The translations under genes were made by a program, and so were the position numbers. The notes below the pieces were generated by a model that had not been told where the DNA came from, ran no database searches, and worked only from the letters and a program-made list of their open reading frames with translations. DNA of 64,000 nt from NCBI GenBank assembly GCA_038209365.1, contig JBBQXS010000001.1, positions 1 through 64,000 of the forward strand, read 5' to 3'. Below are positions 32,901 through 41,082 of this stretch, in pieces; the first letter of the stretch is position 1; each line of letters opens with the position of its first letter. The stretch is from DASQHW01 sp038209365 (GTDB lineage Bacteria; Actinomycetota; Acidimicrobiia; IMCC26256; PALSA-610).

Positions 32901-35563
32901 GTGCCGTCGTCATCGGCGGAGCCGGTGCCGTCGAAGGAGCCGGTGAGGTAGTGCGCCGATGAGCTGAACGATGCGGTCGGCGAGATGTTGGGGAAGACCG
33001 TCGAGCGCCCGCTGGCCAGGTAGTGCGCCCGGATGTGCCCGATGGTCAGCGCCTTGGGATAGACCGCGACTTCATCGATGTTGGCGGCGATGGCTTCGCG
33101 TGATGGCGCGGACGGCCAGTTGGTGAGCCGGTCGCCGCCGACACGCCAGTAGCCGCGGTATACCTGCGCCTTGGTGACCGCGGCGTTGGCGGCGACTTGG
33201 TTGCCGTCGATGTAGAGCTTCATACCGTCGCTGCCGAGCGTTCCGACGACGTGATGCCATTGGTTGTCGCGGTAGCCGCCGGGACTGTTGATCGTGATGC
33301 GTGTGCCCATGTCGGGCCGGACACCGAAGTAGATCTGTCCCTGGTTGTTCATGTAGAGCAGGCGGTCGGTGCCGTCGATGTTGCTGCGGCCGGTGTTGCT
33401 GTCACCGAAGCCGAGGATCTTGCCGCCCTGGTTGGTGTTGGTCCGTAGCCAGGTTTCGAGCGAGAAGGTCTGGGGGCCCGACTGCCAGTACGGAGAAGCG
33501 CCCTGGACGGTTGACGTGGAGGAAGTGCCGGGGAAGTCCGTCGCCGGATCGGTGTCGTTGAGCAGCGCGCCGGTGATGTTGCGGTTGTTCGCGCTGTTCA
33601 GTGTCAGGTCGTTCGAACCCGACCGGTCATAGCCGGTGGTACCGCTGGTCTCACCGAGGCGCCACTGAGCGTCGGGGTTGTCGGCGAGCACAGTGCTCGC
33701 GTACGTCGACGCGGTCGGGGTGCCGGCGGGGATGGTGACCGAGGCCGGCGGGCCGGCGAAGCCGTTGCCGAAGGGATCTGTCACGCGGATCCGATACGTC
33801 TGGGTCGAGCCGGGTGACGCGGTGGTGTCGACGAACCCGAGCGGCGGCCGGTTCCACCATGTGGTGTCGGTCTGGAACGTCTTGAGCACGGTGGACGTGG
33901 CGGTGGTGTCGCCGCGCAGCACTTCGACCTTCAAGCGTTGGTTGTCGCGGTCCCATGCCGCTTTCCATCCGACGCGCACGGTGCCGGGCCCCAGCGGCGT
34001 CAGGGTGGGCGTCAACTCGGTGTAGTTCTGGACCGGGTCCACGAGCGGAGAGATCGCGCGCTTGGCGAACCGGACGAGACCTTGCTGGGCGATGCCGTTC
34101 ACGCGCGGGAACTCGCCGCCCAAGACCGTGTAGTCACCATTGCTGGCGACGCTCCACGCCGCTTGACCCTGCCCCGTGTAGGTGCCGCCGGTAAGTGTCG
34201 GCAGCCAGTGCAACGGCTGCGCCGCCGGCATCCGCGCGAACGGCGCCCAGTTGGGGTTCGTGCCGACCGCGTTCGTCAATGTGGGTGAGCGATGCTTGTC
34301 GATCGCCGCGGTGCGCTGGAACTGCCACGGATCCGGATACTGCGGGTTCCAGTCCAACATCCCCCAGTCGTGAGGATGCCCGACCGTGTACACCACGTCC
34401 GCAGTCACCGCGATGCTGTAGTTGTCGCCGCGGCCACCGTCGATCCAATCGATCACGCCCGTGAGGGGATCCGCCGCGAACACCCCTTCGAAGTTCGCGT
34501 TGGCGCCCGACGCGAAGAACGCCCAACCGACGCCGTAGATCTTCTCGCCATCGGTCGTCAGCGCCCCGATCGCAGTACCGTCGCCGGAGTTCTGGATCAC
34601 GGTGTTTGCCGCCCACGGCTCCACTTCGCCGGTTACGCCATCCAGCGACCCCATCCCCTTTTGCTGCGAACCGTTGAGTGTGCCGAACGAGCCGCCGACG
34701 ATGACGCGGCCACTCGCGGGGTGCACCACCATCGTGCGCACCAAACCATCGGCCGCGGGCGCCCACGGCAACACCCCACCTGTCGTCACGTCCACCGCGG
34801 CCAGACGTGAACGCGGGACAAAGCCAGTCTCGTTCGTGCCGACGGTGGTGAAGTCACCGCCGAAATACAGCGTGTTGCCGCTCAGCGCGAGTGCTTCGAC
34901 GGTCGCGTTCGCTCCGGGGTTGAAACCAAGCACCGCGCCGGTCTGCGCGTCGATCGCTGCGATCCGGCTCCGCCACTGCCCATTCACCTGGTCGAAGTCT
35001 CCGCCGACGTAGATCTTCGAGCCATCCGCGGACGCAGCAAGGCGCAAACCCTGTGCGTTCAACGTCGGAGCCCACGACGTGACCAGCGCACCCGTGGTCA
35101 GGTCGTAGGCCAAGATGTTCGAACGGGGCGTCTCGTTCGTCCCCGGGTCCGCACCTGCGGGGCGCGCCTGCGAGAACTGGCCCGTGGCGTACACCCGGTT
35201 CCCGACGATCACCTGGGCCCACACCACGCCGTTGATCTGCACCGTGGGCAATGCCGCCGCCGACACCGTCTCCGGCGACGCGGGATCCACCGGCGCCGTA
35301 TCCGCGGCCGCCGGCCCGGCGGCCACGCCCGCGACGACCAGCGCGAGATTTGCGCCTACGAGCACCACCGCGAGCAGGCTCGACGCCGATCTGCGGACCG
35401 CACCGTCCGACGACGTCAGTCGCGCGGCGAGCACACGCCCGAACACCATCGAGCCGGCCCGACGCAGAAAGGAACCCACGCCGTTGCAAACGCGGCTTCG
35501 CCTTGACTTCTTCACGCCCACGCCCCACGCCCATGACCGCGAGCACGAAAGGCGTCGCGGCAA
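29945..35563 (-). CDS. Giant secreted surface protein: propeller, LamG, seven PKD domains
   Basis: 1872 residues in the longest frame. A basic leader and signal peptide end near residue 88 (AGPAAADTA). A beta-propeller-like region of delta-60-type repeats (YATGQF, IYVGGDF, LYFGGDF) spans about 104-504, an Fn3-like part 514-611, and a LamG/concanavalin domain 624-853 (FSLETWLRT, HHVVGTLGSDGMKLYIDG). PKD domains follow at about 860-1028 (two) and 1238-1653 (five), each with WNFGD or WDFGD and TYTVTLTVTD. Two copies of a roughly 205-residue module (SDxFxRxVxNGLGTAD) sit at 1030-1236 and 1654-1871. It probably binds carbohydrates outside the cell. Start uncertain: several in-frame ATG/GTG codons precede the signal. 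No LPxTG is seen. Confidence 0.85.
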   Translation of the reverse strand: MPRRLSCSRSWAWGVGVKKSRRSRVCNGVGSFLRRAGSMVFGRVLAARLTSSDGAVRRSASSLLAVVLVGANLALVVAGVAAGPAAADTAPVDPASPETVSAAALPTVQINGVVWAQVIVGNRVYATGQFSQARPAGADPGTNETPRSNILAYDLTTGALVTSWAPTLNAQGLRLAASADGSKIYVGGDFDQVNGQWRSRIAAIDAQTGAVLGFNPGANATVEALALSGNTLYFGGDFTTVGTNETGFVPRSRLAAVDVTTGGVLPWAPAADGLVRTMVVHPASGRVIVGGSFGTLNGSQQKGMGSLDGVTGEVEPWAANTVIQNSGDGTAIGALTTDGEKIYGVGWAFFASGANANFEGVFAADPLTGVIDWIDGGRGDNYSIAVTADVVYTVGHPHDWGMLDWNPQYPDPWQFQRTAAIDKHRSPTLTNAVGTNPNWAPFARMPAAQPLHWLPTLTGGTYTGQGQAAWSVASNGDYTVLGGEFPRVNGIAQQGLVRFAKRAISPLVDPVQNYTELTPTLTPLGPGTVRVGWKAAWDRDNQRLKVEVLRGDTTATSTVLKTFQTDTTWWNRPPLGFVDTTASPGSTQTYRIRVTDPFGNGFAGPPASVTIPAGTPTASTYASTVLADNPDAQWRLGETSGTTGYDRSGSNDLTLNSANNRNITGALLNDTDPATDFPGTSSTSTVQGASPYWQSGPQTFSLETWLRTNTNQGGKILGFGDSNTGRSNIDGTDRLLYMNNQGQIYFGVRPDMGTRITINSPGGYRDNQWHHVVGTLGSDGMKLYIDGNQVAANAAVTKAQVYRGYWRVGGDRLTNWPSAPSREAIAANIDEVAVYPKALTIGHIRAHYLASGRSTVFPNISPTASFSSSAHYLTGSFDGTGSADDDGTIASYAWNFGDGTTGAGPTPQHLYATAGTYTVTLTVTDNRGGTGNVNGSITVTAPPANITPHASFTAAVTYHTAAFTSTSTDEDGTIASYAWDFGDNSTAAGATPSHLYATAGTYTITLTVTDNRGGTATTTGTVTITDAYASDKFERVVANGLGTADNGGPWTLSGTASGFSTGNGAGRITGAVAANRAAYLNSIHQTDMDIKAQLSIDTPSSGGGGYVSVIGRRVSNGNDYRLKLRYQPDGSVFAYVTRTVGGTETILASTTVPGLRVNPGDVLRTRFLVTGATTTTVSAKVWRKGTMEPQAWLIANTSATPAALQAPGDIGVLVYLSGTWAGAAPIVSIDNLNVGADSGPPVNTPPSASFTTNTQYLKTWLDGGASTDIDEDGKVVSYAWNFGDGSSGTGATPQHTYATAGTYTVSLTVTDNGGATSTTTAAVSVDSAPPPTAFFVITDVNLLSASFDGGGSSDVDGTISNYAWSFGDGTTGAGADVQHTYTAGGTYTVTLTVTDNAGNTGTASESLVVHGPPPTAAFTSSTSYLRASFNGTGSSGTITGYAWDFGDGTTGTGATPLHTYAAAGTYTVTLTVTDNDDRTATTTGQVATTEAPLPTAAFTSSVPYLRASFDGSASSDADGTITGYAWNFGDSTSGTGATPQHTYATGGTYTVTLTVTDNDGRTATVSHGVTATNPPPPTAAFTSSTSNLTASFNGSGSSDVVGTITGYAWNFGDSATGTGPTPQHTYATGGTYTVTLTVTDNDGRTGTTTGQVTVFDPAVQYASDTFNRTVTNGLGTADFGGPWTLSGTASGFSVAGGVGRIAGAVAANRAAYLTGPRKTDIDMTTDVALDRASTGGGAYFSLIGRRVSNGNDYRLKLRYMPDGSVIAYLVRTVGAGETILATATVAGVTVNPGDVLRARFVISGTTTTTLRAKVWRQSSQEPQNWLVTTAGATPAALQAAGDVGILLYVSGSWTGTAPAVTIDNVAVLAPTG
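30606..31850. repeat. Tandem PKD-coding repeats, five copies of about 240-270 bp
   Basis: Five successive PKD-domain coding units in the giant surface gene retain strong base-level similarity (for example repeated stretches encoding the GTYTVTLTVTDN strand). Copies near 30640-30850 and 30890-31085 are the closest. They could recombine and vary in number between strains. Two further, more distant copies lie at about 32480-32985. Confidence 0.7.
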
Positions 35564-35751
35564 TCCGCCCGTATCCCGTGCAAGCCTAGAGCCTCAATGG
35601 GTGGTCGCGCCATGACAACTTCTGACAATTGTGATCGTCGTTGGTTCTTCGTACGGCGTCCGCCACCTCTTGCGTAAGGGCGAGGCCGAAGTTGCATCAA
35701 AAGTTTCGGCAAGAAGTTCGGACAATGACTGTTTTACAGAAACCCGGACCC

Positions 35752-35781
35752 TTGCCATTCTCGACGTTCACCGTCTACCGT
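35752..35781 (+). promoter_or_regulatory. Possible promoter of the sugar transferase gene
   Basis: TTGCCA (35752-35757) and TACCGT (35776-35781) with an 18-base spacer form a sigma-70-like pair 13 bases before GTG 35795. It lies in the comparatively AT-rich gap between the divergent PKD-protein and exopolysaccharide genes. Confidence 0.35.
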
Positions 35782-35794
35782 TCGCTCACTCGCG

Positions 35795-37372
35795 GTGACA
35801 GTGCTCGCAATGAGCGCCGAACGAGACAGCGTGGGGTTGTCTCGCACGTGGGGTGGGGCGGGGGCGATGATTTATCAAGGGCGGGTGGGTGACGTCGTCG
35901 ATGGTGACATCGATGCGTCAGCGCCGACGGTTGTTCGCGACACCGTCGGGTCGGGAACGGTTCGCAAGAATCGCATCGGCGTTCATGGCTCGCGGGCGGC
36001 GAAATACGCGGTCGTCGTCGCGGATGTCGTGGCAATCGGCGTTGCGATGTGCGTCGCGGCGTGGGCCAGGGACAGGCTCGTCGCGCGCCCCGAGCCGCTG
36101 GGGCCGATCGTGAAAACGGGTGTCGCTTCGCTCTTCATGTGGCCGATCGTCTTCGGGCGATACCGGCTCTACACCACAGCTGCGATCTCGAGCGCGAGCT
36201 CTGAAGTCACGCGCGCTGTGCACGCCATGGCGGCCGGGGTCGCCGTCACCGGCCTCACCGGCCTCGTGCTGGTGCAGGCGGTTTCAAGGGTGTGGCTGCT
36301 CCTCCTCCTGGTCTTCGGTACGCTCGCCGTCCTCGCGGAACGCGGTGCCACGCGTGGATTCTTCCGACGGGCGCGCGGGCGCGGGAAGCTCCAGCGACCC
36401 GTCATCGTGGTCGGAACGAATGCCGAAGCTCTTGGTATCGCTCAGATGTTGCGGGACGATCCCAGCCTCGGCTTTCGGGTTCTCGGCTTGCTTGACTGCA
36501 CTGACGCACTTCACGGCGTCCCGGAGATGCCTGTCCTCGGTCACTGGCATGATGCCGTCGAAATCGTGAAAGACCTCGATGTCACGGGCGTCATCATCGC
36601 CACCAGCGCGATCGACACCGGCACCGCGAACCGATTGGCACGCGACCTCATCGAGGTCGGCTGTCACGTCGAGCTGACGTCGGGGCTCGTCGACATTTCG
36701 GCCGATCGGTTGCTCCCGCATCCGCTCGGCACTCGCCCCGTCGTGTACATCGAGCCCATTCGGAGGTTCGGCTGGCGAGCAGTCGCGAAGCGGGGATTCG
36801 ATCTCCTTTTGGCGGTCTTGTTGCTGCTTCTCACGCTGCCAGTCCTCATTGTGTCGGCCGTCCTCATCAAGCTCGACTCGAAAGGACCACTCTTCTTCAC
36901 GCAACCTCGGCTCGGTCGGAACGGGGTCATCTTCGGCGTGCGGAAGCTCCGGACAATGGTGGTCGGCGCCGAAATCATGCTCGATGAACTCCGTGATCAA
37001 AGCGAGGTCGACGGTCCGTTGTTCAAGATGCGAAACGACCCTCGTGTGACCCGAGTGGGCCGTGTCCTTCGAAAACTCTCGATAGACGAGCTTCCCCAAC
37101 TCTGGAACGTCGTGGTGGGGGACATGAGCCTCGTGGGGCCTCGGCCCGCGCTGCCGGCGGAAGCCGAGCTCTGGACCGACGAGACGCGGGCGCGGCTCCG
37201 CGTCAAGCCGGGGATCACCGGAATGTGGCAGGTGAACGGCCGCAGTGCGATGTCATTTGAGGAGTATGTCCGAAATGATCTATACTACGTCGACAACTGG
37301 ACGCTTCTGACGGACCTCGCGATCGTCGCGAAGACGGTTCCAGTTGTGGTTTTGGGCCGGGGGGCGTGTTAG
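35795..37372 (+). CDS. Exopolysaccharide polyprenyl-phosphate sugar transferase
   Basis: 525 residues. N-terminal membrane helices (about 65-170), a CoA-binding-like domain (VIVVGTNAEALGIAQML), one more helix (DLLLAVLLLLLTLPVLIV), then the catalytic sugar-transferase domain. Hallmarks are FTQPRLGRNGVIFGVRKLRTM, DPRVTRVGRVLRKLSIDELPQ (in part), SLVGPRP and KPGITGMWQVNGRS. It should load the first sugar-1-phosphate onto undecaprenyl phosphate at the inner membrane, starting a repeat unit. GTG 35795 is used; ATG 35810 and ATG 35867 are alternatives. It opens a plus-strand run of exopolysaccharide genes. Confidence 0.9.
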   Translation: MTVLAMSAERDSVGLSRTWGGAGAMIYQGRVGDVVDGDIDASAPTVVRDTVGSGTVRKNRIGVHGSRAAKYAVVVADVVAIGVAMCVAAWARDRLVARPEPLGPIVKTGVASLFMWPIVFGRYRLYTTAAISSASSEVTRAVHAMAAGVAVTGLTGLVLVQAVSRVWLLLLLVFGTLAVLAERGATRGFFRRARGRGKLQRPVIVVGTNAEALGIAQMLRDDPSLGFRVLGLLDCTDALHGVPEMPVLGHWHDAVEIVKDLDVTGVIIATSAIDTGTANRLARDLIEVGCHVELTSGLVDISADRLLPHPLGTRPVVYIEPIRRFGWRAVAKRGFDLLLAVLLLLLTLPVLIVSAVLIKLDSKGPLFFTQPRLGRNGVIFGVRKLRTMVVGAEIMLDELRDQSEVDGPLFKMRNDPRVTRVGRVLRKLSIDELPQLWNVVVGDMSLVGPRPALPAEAELWTDETRARLRVKPGITGMWQVNGRSAMSFEEYVRNDLYYVDNWTLLTDLAIVAKTVPVVVLGRGAC

Positions 37373-37408
37373 CCCTCGCCGGGAAAGTTCGCCAGGGAGG
37401 GCAGTTGC

Positions 37409-38275
37409 ATGCACGGATCAGCAGCGATCATCGACGAACCGCATCCGGGAGTGCTCGCCTCCTTGTGGAAGTACCGCGGGACGTCGGCGGCGATCGTCTC
37501 GGTCATGGTCCTGTTGAGTGTCGGCGTGGGGTTCCTCGCGCAGCCTCGCGCGCAGGCCAAGGCGACGATTGCGCTCTCGAGTCCGCCGGCCAAGAGCGTG
37601 CTGGCGCCCGGTGTACAGGGCGACGCCTCGCTCGCGCGTTACACTGCGCAGCGCGCGGCGTATGTCACGAGCGACGCGGTGCTCCGCTCCGTCGCGGCGA
37701 GTCTCCGACGCGATGACATCACGAAGCTGCGCGGCGACATCTCCGCGACGCCGTCGACCTCGTCGAACACCATTGTCATTGTCGCCGAAGCGGACACAGA
37801 CCGCGAGGCCGTGCAACTCGCGGCCGCGACCATCGCCGCATACCGATCGGAGACCGCACAAGAGGTCCAGCGCCTCACCGACGCGGCCATCAAGTCAATC
37901 GAAGCGAGCTCGCTCCGTGTGCAGGCGGGCACCGGTGCGACGTCCGGCAAGTCGATCCCGACCACGGTGAGCCAGCTCTCCGTGGAGGCGAGCGAGATTC
38001 GAGTGAGCAGCGCGTTGTTCGGGGATGGCGTCGACTTCGTCGCTGCTCCCCGCGCCGACGCCGTCACTCGGCCGTCCATACCGCTTCGGGAGGGGGCGCT
38101 GGGCCTCGTGCTCGGTCTTCTGCTCGCAGCGACCGTCGCCTGGATCCGCGCCGACCGCACGCGCGCCCCGGAGATCGCGCCGCGAGAGTATTCGACACTG
38201 CGTGTCACGGCCGAGAAGAGCATCGCCTTGTACCCCGCCGCACCAAGTCGATCCTGGCCCGAGCGCACCCGATAA
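37409..38275 (+). CDS. Chain-length determinant (Wzz-like) membrane protein
   Basis: 288 residues with a membrane helix near 27-46 and a second near 230-248 enclosing a helical external domain rich in Ala and Thr, the two-helix layout of polysaccharide co-polymerases. There is no Walker motif or tyrosine cluster, so it lacks the kinase half of Gram-positive/actinobacterial fusions. It probably sets polymer length with the ligase/polymerase at 27338. GGGAGGG precedes ATG 37409. It follows the sugar transferase by 36 bases. Confidence 0.7.
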   Translation: MHGSAAIIDEPHPGVLASLWKYRGTSAAIVSVMVLLSVGVGFLAQPRAQAKATIALSSPPAKSVLAPGVQGDASLARYTAQRAAYVTSDAVLRSVAASLRRDDITKLRGDISATPSTSSNTIVIVAEADTDREAVQLAAATIAAYRSETAQEVQRLTDAAIKSIEASSLRVQAGTGATSGKSIPTTVSQLSVEASEIRVSSALFGDGVDFVAAPRADAVTRPSIPLREGALGLVLGLLLAATVAWIRADRTRAPEIAPREYSTLRVTAEKSIALYPAAPSRSWPERTR

Positions 38276-38313
38276 GCATCACCAGTAGCGGCCGACATGT
38301 GCAGGATCCGGCA

Positions 38314-39474
38314 ATGCGGATAGCGATGGTCGGAACCCGCGGTCTTCCCGCGCGCTACGGCGGCTTCGAGACCTGTGTCGAGGAGGTCGGTTCGCGTCTC
38401 AGTGCCGCGGGTCACGACGTCGTCGTGTACTGCCGTGTGACGGAAGGCGCTGCGCCCGAGGTCCCGCCGATGTATCGGGGGATGAGCCTCGTGCACCTTC
38501 CGGCGGTACGCCGACGGTCGCTGGAGACGCTGAGCCATACGGCGCTGTCGATCGCGCACATCGCTGCTCGCCCGACTGACGTGGTGTTGTTGTTCAACGC
38601 CGCGAACGCCCCGCTGCTCCCGGTCCTCCGTGCGCGACGCATACCTGTTGCCACGCACGTCGACGGGCTCGAGTGGCAGCGCGGCAAGTGGGCCGGAGCC
38701 GGCCGTCGCTACTACCGCGTCGCCGAGTCGCTCGCCGTGCGTTGGTCGGACGCGCTCATCGCCGACGCAAACGGGATCAGCGAGTACTACCAGAGCGAGT
38801 TCGGTGTGCCCACGGAGCTCATCAGCTATGGCGCACCCATCATTGCGCCGCGAACGCCCGAGCTTCTTTCCGATCTGCATCTCGCACCGCGGCGGTATCA
38901 CCTCGTCGTCGCTCGGTTCGAGCCCGAGAACCACGTCGACGTCATTGTGCGCGGCTACTGCGCGAGCGCGGCACGGTACCCGCTCGTCGTCGTCGGGGCC
39001 GCTCCGTACGCGGACGAGTACACGGCGCAGGTGAAGAGCTCCGCTGATGCACGCGTTCGGTTCCTCGGTGCGGTGTGGGACCAGTCGCTCCTCGATGAGC
39101 TCTACGCGAACGCGCTCACCTATCAGCACGGACACTCCGTGGGCGGTACCAATCCGTCATTGCTCCGAGCGATCGGCGCGGGTGCATCCACTGACGCGTT
39201 CTCGGTGTCCTTCAATCGGGAGGTGCTCGGCGACGCCGGTCGCTACTGGACCACGGCGAAGGACGTCTCCGAGCTCGTGCCGCACGCCGAGCAAGATCTC
39301 GACGCCACGCGGCGCCGCGGTGAACGTTGCCAGGCTCGGGCGGCGACGTACCGCTGGGACGATGTCGCCGCCGACTACGAGAAGCTCTGTCGGAGGCTGA
39401 CCGCGGGCGAACTGCGCCGGGCGCGCCGCTCGGGACGACGAAGCAACCTTTCGAGAGACGACGATCGCGCCTAA
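38314..39474 (+). CDS. GT4-type glycosyltransferase with DUF1972 N-terminus
   Basis: About 386 residues starting MRIAMVGTRGLPARYGGFET, the signature of the DUF1972/rhamnosyltransferase-type N-terminal Rossmann domain; the donor domain has VVARFEPENHVDVIVRGY and a late GHSVGGTNPSLLRA loop that holds the nucleotide sugar. It adds a sugar, possibly rhamnose, to the lipid-linked repeat on the cytoplasmic side. ATG 38314 matches the family start; GTG 38299 is possible. It sits between the Wzz-like gene and the CDP-alcohol transferase in the same orientation. Confidence 0.85.
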   Translation: MRIAMVGTRGLPARYGGFETCVEEVGSRLSAAGHDVVVYCRVTEGAAPEVPPMYRGMSLVHLPAVRRRSLETLSHTALSIAHIAARPTDVVLLFNAANAPLLPVLRARRIPVATHVDGLEWQRGKWAGAGRRYYRVAESLAVRWSDALIADANGISEYYQSEFGVPTELISYGAPIIAPRTPELLSDLHLAPRRYHLVVARFEPENHVDVIVRGYCASAARYPLVVVGAAPYADEYTAQVKSSADARVRFLGAVWDQSLLDELYANALTYQHGHSVGGTNPSLLRAIGAGASTDAFSVSFNREVLGDAGRYWTTAKDVSELVPHAEQDLDATRRRGERCQARAATYRWDDVAADYEKLCRRLTAGELRRARRSGRRSNLSRDDDRA

Positions 39475-39478
39475 GTCG

Positions 39479-40249
39479 ATGAACGTCGGTGCCGAACACT
39501 CCAACATGAGGCTGTCCACGCCCGCGCCGACGTATCGGGAGACGGTGCGACGCCTCGGCCAGGCGCAGAAGAGCGGCAAGGGTGGGCAGGCATACTCCGT
39601 CTACGTCAACCGGAAGCTCGGCCGACTCGCCGCAGCCGCGGCTCACCTTGCCGGATGGTCTCCCAATGCGGTGACCGTGATCAGCGCGGGCTTCTCGTTC
39701 GCAGGTGTCGCAGTCATCGCGCTCGTGGGCGGATGGGGTGCTGCGGCGGCAGCGCCTCTGCTCGCGTTGGGATACGCGTTGGACGCGGCCGACGGTCAGC
39801 TCGCACGTCTACGCGGCGGCGGGTCACTCGCGGGCGAATGGCTCGACCACATGATCGACTCCGTCAAGATCACGGCGGTGCATCTCGCCGTGCTGGTGCA
39901 CCTGTACCGCTTCACCGATCTCGGCACGCAGTGGCTCCTCGTGCCTCTCGGGTTCACGATCGTTTCTGTCGCGTTGTTCTTTGCCCAGCTGCTGAACGAG
40001 CAGCTCCGCCGCAACCGGGGACCGGGCGCACCTGCCGCCAGTGTGGGGTCTGCCTCGTCGCTGCTCCTCTTCCTGAAGCTTCCTCACGACTACGGCATCC
40101 TGTGTTGGATGCTCCTGTTGCTGGGTTCGCCGCACGCGATGATTCGCGTTTACACCTTCCTGTTCGCGTTCAACGCCGCCTATCTCGCCCTTGCGCTCGT
40201 GAAGTGGTTCCGCGAGATGCGCGCCCTCGAGTTGGCGGATTCGCGATGA
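39479..40249 (+). CDS. CDP-alcohol phosphotransferase membrane enzyme
   Basis: 256 residues with several membrane helices and the complete family motif D102-x2-DG-x2-AR-x8-G-x3-D123-x3-D127 (DAADGQLARLR, GEWLDHMID). The family moves a phosphoalcohol from a CDP-alcohol to an acceptor, making phospholipids or phosphodiester-linked glycans. Inside an exopolysaccharide cluster with a TagD-like cytidylyltransferase, transfer of a CDP-alcohol to a glycan or lipid carrier is plausible. It starts four bases after the glycosyltransferase and overlaps the next gene by ATGA. Confidence 0.85.
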   Translation: MNVGAEHSNMRLSTPAPTYRETVRRLGQAQKSGKGGQAYSVYVNRKLGRLAAAAAHLAGWSPNAVTVISAGFSFAGVAVIALVGGWGAAAAAPLLALGYALDAADGQLARLRGGGSLAGEWLDHMIDSVKITAVHLAVLVHLYRFTDLGTQWLLVPLGFTIVSVALFFAQLLNEQLRRNRGPGAPAASVGSASSLLLFLKLPHDYGILCWMLLLLGSPHAMIRVYTFLFAFNAAYLALALVKWFREMRALELADSR

Positions 40250-40836
40250 GCGGGCGTTCGCGGTTCGGCGCATGTCTGCTGTGCACGATGGCGATCTTCG
40301 CGGCGGGATGCAGCGACGGCGGCAAAGGCACAAACTCCACGAGCACTGACAAGCCCACCGCGGTGTCGACACCGACGTCGACGACGTCAAAGAATGTCAA
40401 AGGTAGAAACGGCAGCCCCACGACGATGCAGACCGGGGTCGCATCCCGGACACTTCGCCCTGTCCGCGTCGGCGAACCAGCCGAGCTCGCGCCCAACCTC
40501 TTCGCGATGGTCACCCATGTCGCGCCGACCACACTCACGGCTGCAGCTCCGGGCGAGACTTCCGGGCCGGGCGTGGTCGTGACGATAACGGTGCGAAACG
40601 ATACGGACGCGCCGGTCGACCTCGGCGCGCTCGCGGTCAATGCGCACTATGGGAACCGTATTCCCGCGGCACCAGTGCGGACAATCGGCGCGGCGCTGCA
40701 AGGGTCGCTCGCTCCCACAGGGAGCAAGTCGGCACGTTACGCGTTTCGAGTACCAAAAGATCAGGCCGGGTCGCTCCGCGTCGACATACAGCACTCGGCC
40801 GCGCCGAACGTCGTGGTCGTCGACGTCGGCAGCTGA
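40246..40836 (+). CDS. Secreted lipoprotein with immunoglobulin-like domain
   Basis: 196 residues with a signal peptide ending in the lipobox FAAGC, a Ser/Thr-rich linker, and a beta-sandwich-like domain (VVVTITVRNDTDAPVDLGAL, SLAPTGSKSARYAFRVP) similar to DUF4352/telokin-like lipoproteins. It should be anchored outside the membrane. Its start overlaps the stop of the CDP-alcohol transferase, so it likely serves surface polymer assembly. The specific role is unknown. Confidence 0.7.
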   Translation: MSGRSRFGACLLCTMAIFAAGCSDGGKGTNSTSTDKPTAVSTPTSTTSKNVKGRNGSPTTMQTGVASRTLRPVRVGEPAELAPNLFAMVTHVAPTTLTAAAPGETSGPGVVVTITVRNDTDAPVDLGALAVNAHYGNRIPAAPVRTIGAALQGSLAPTGSKSARYAFRVPKDQAGSLRVDIQHSAAPNVVVVDVGS

Positions 40837-41008
40837 CGCCAACGTTCGACGCGCCGGACGCGTTGCGCCGGACGAGACACGACGTGTCGTCTTCGCTATC
40901 GTGCGCGAGTCCAAGGCGGGCGTGACCTGATCAACGGATCGCGCGTCGCTCGCCGTTCACGGACCTCGCGTCGTGTGGTCGATGCGCATGAGTGCGCCGC
41001 CGCCGCGA

Positions 41009-41056
41009 TGTCGTGCGATTGAAGCGTCGTGCGATTGAACCGTCGTGCGATTGAAA
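41009..41056. repeat. Three tandem 16-bp repeats upstream of the beta-helix gene
   Basis: Three consecutive 16-bp units (41009-41024, 41025-41040, 41041-41056) share TCGTGCGATTGAA at the same positions, differing mainly at the first and last bases. They end 27 bases before ATG 41083, in the promoter or 5' leader. The layout suggests a multi-site operator. Confidence 0.8.
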
Positions 41057-41082
41057 CAGCCCCCACCCCGTCGAGGAGTGAG

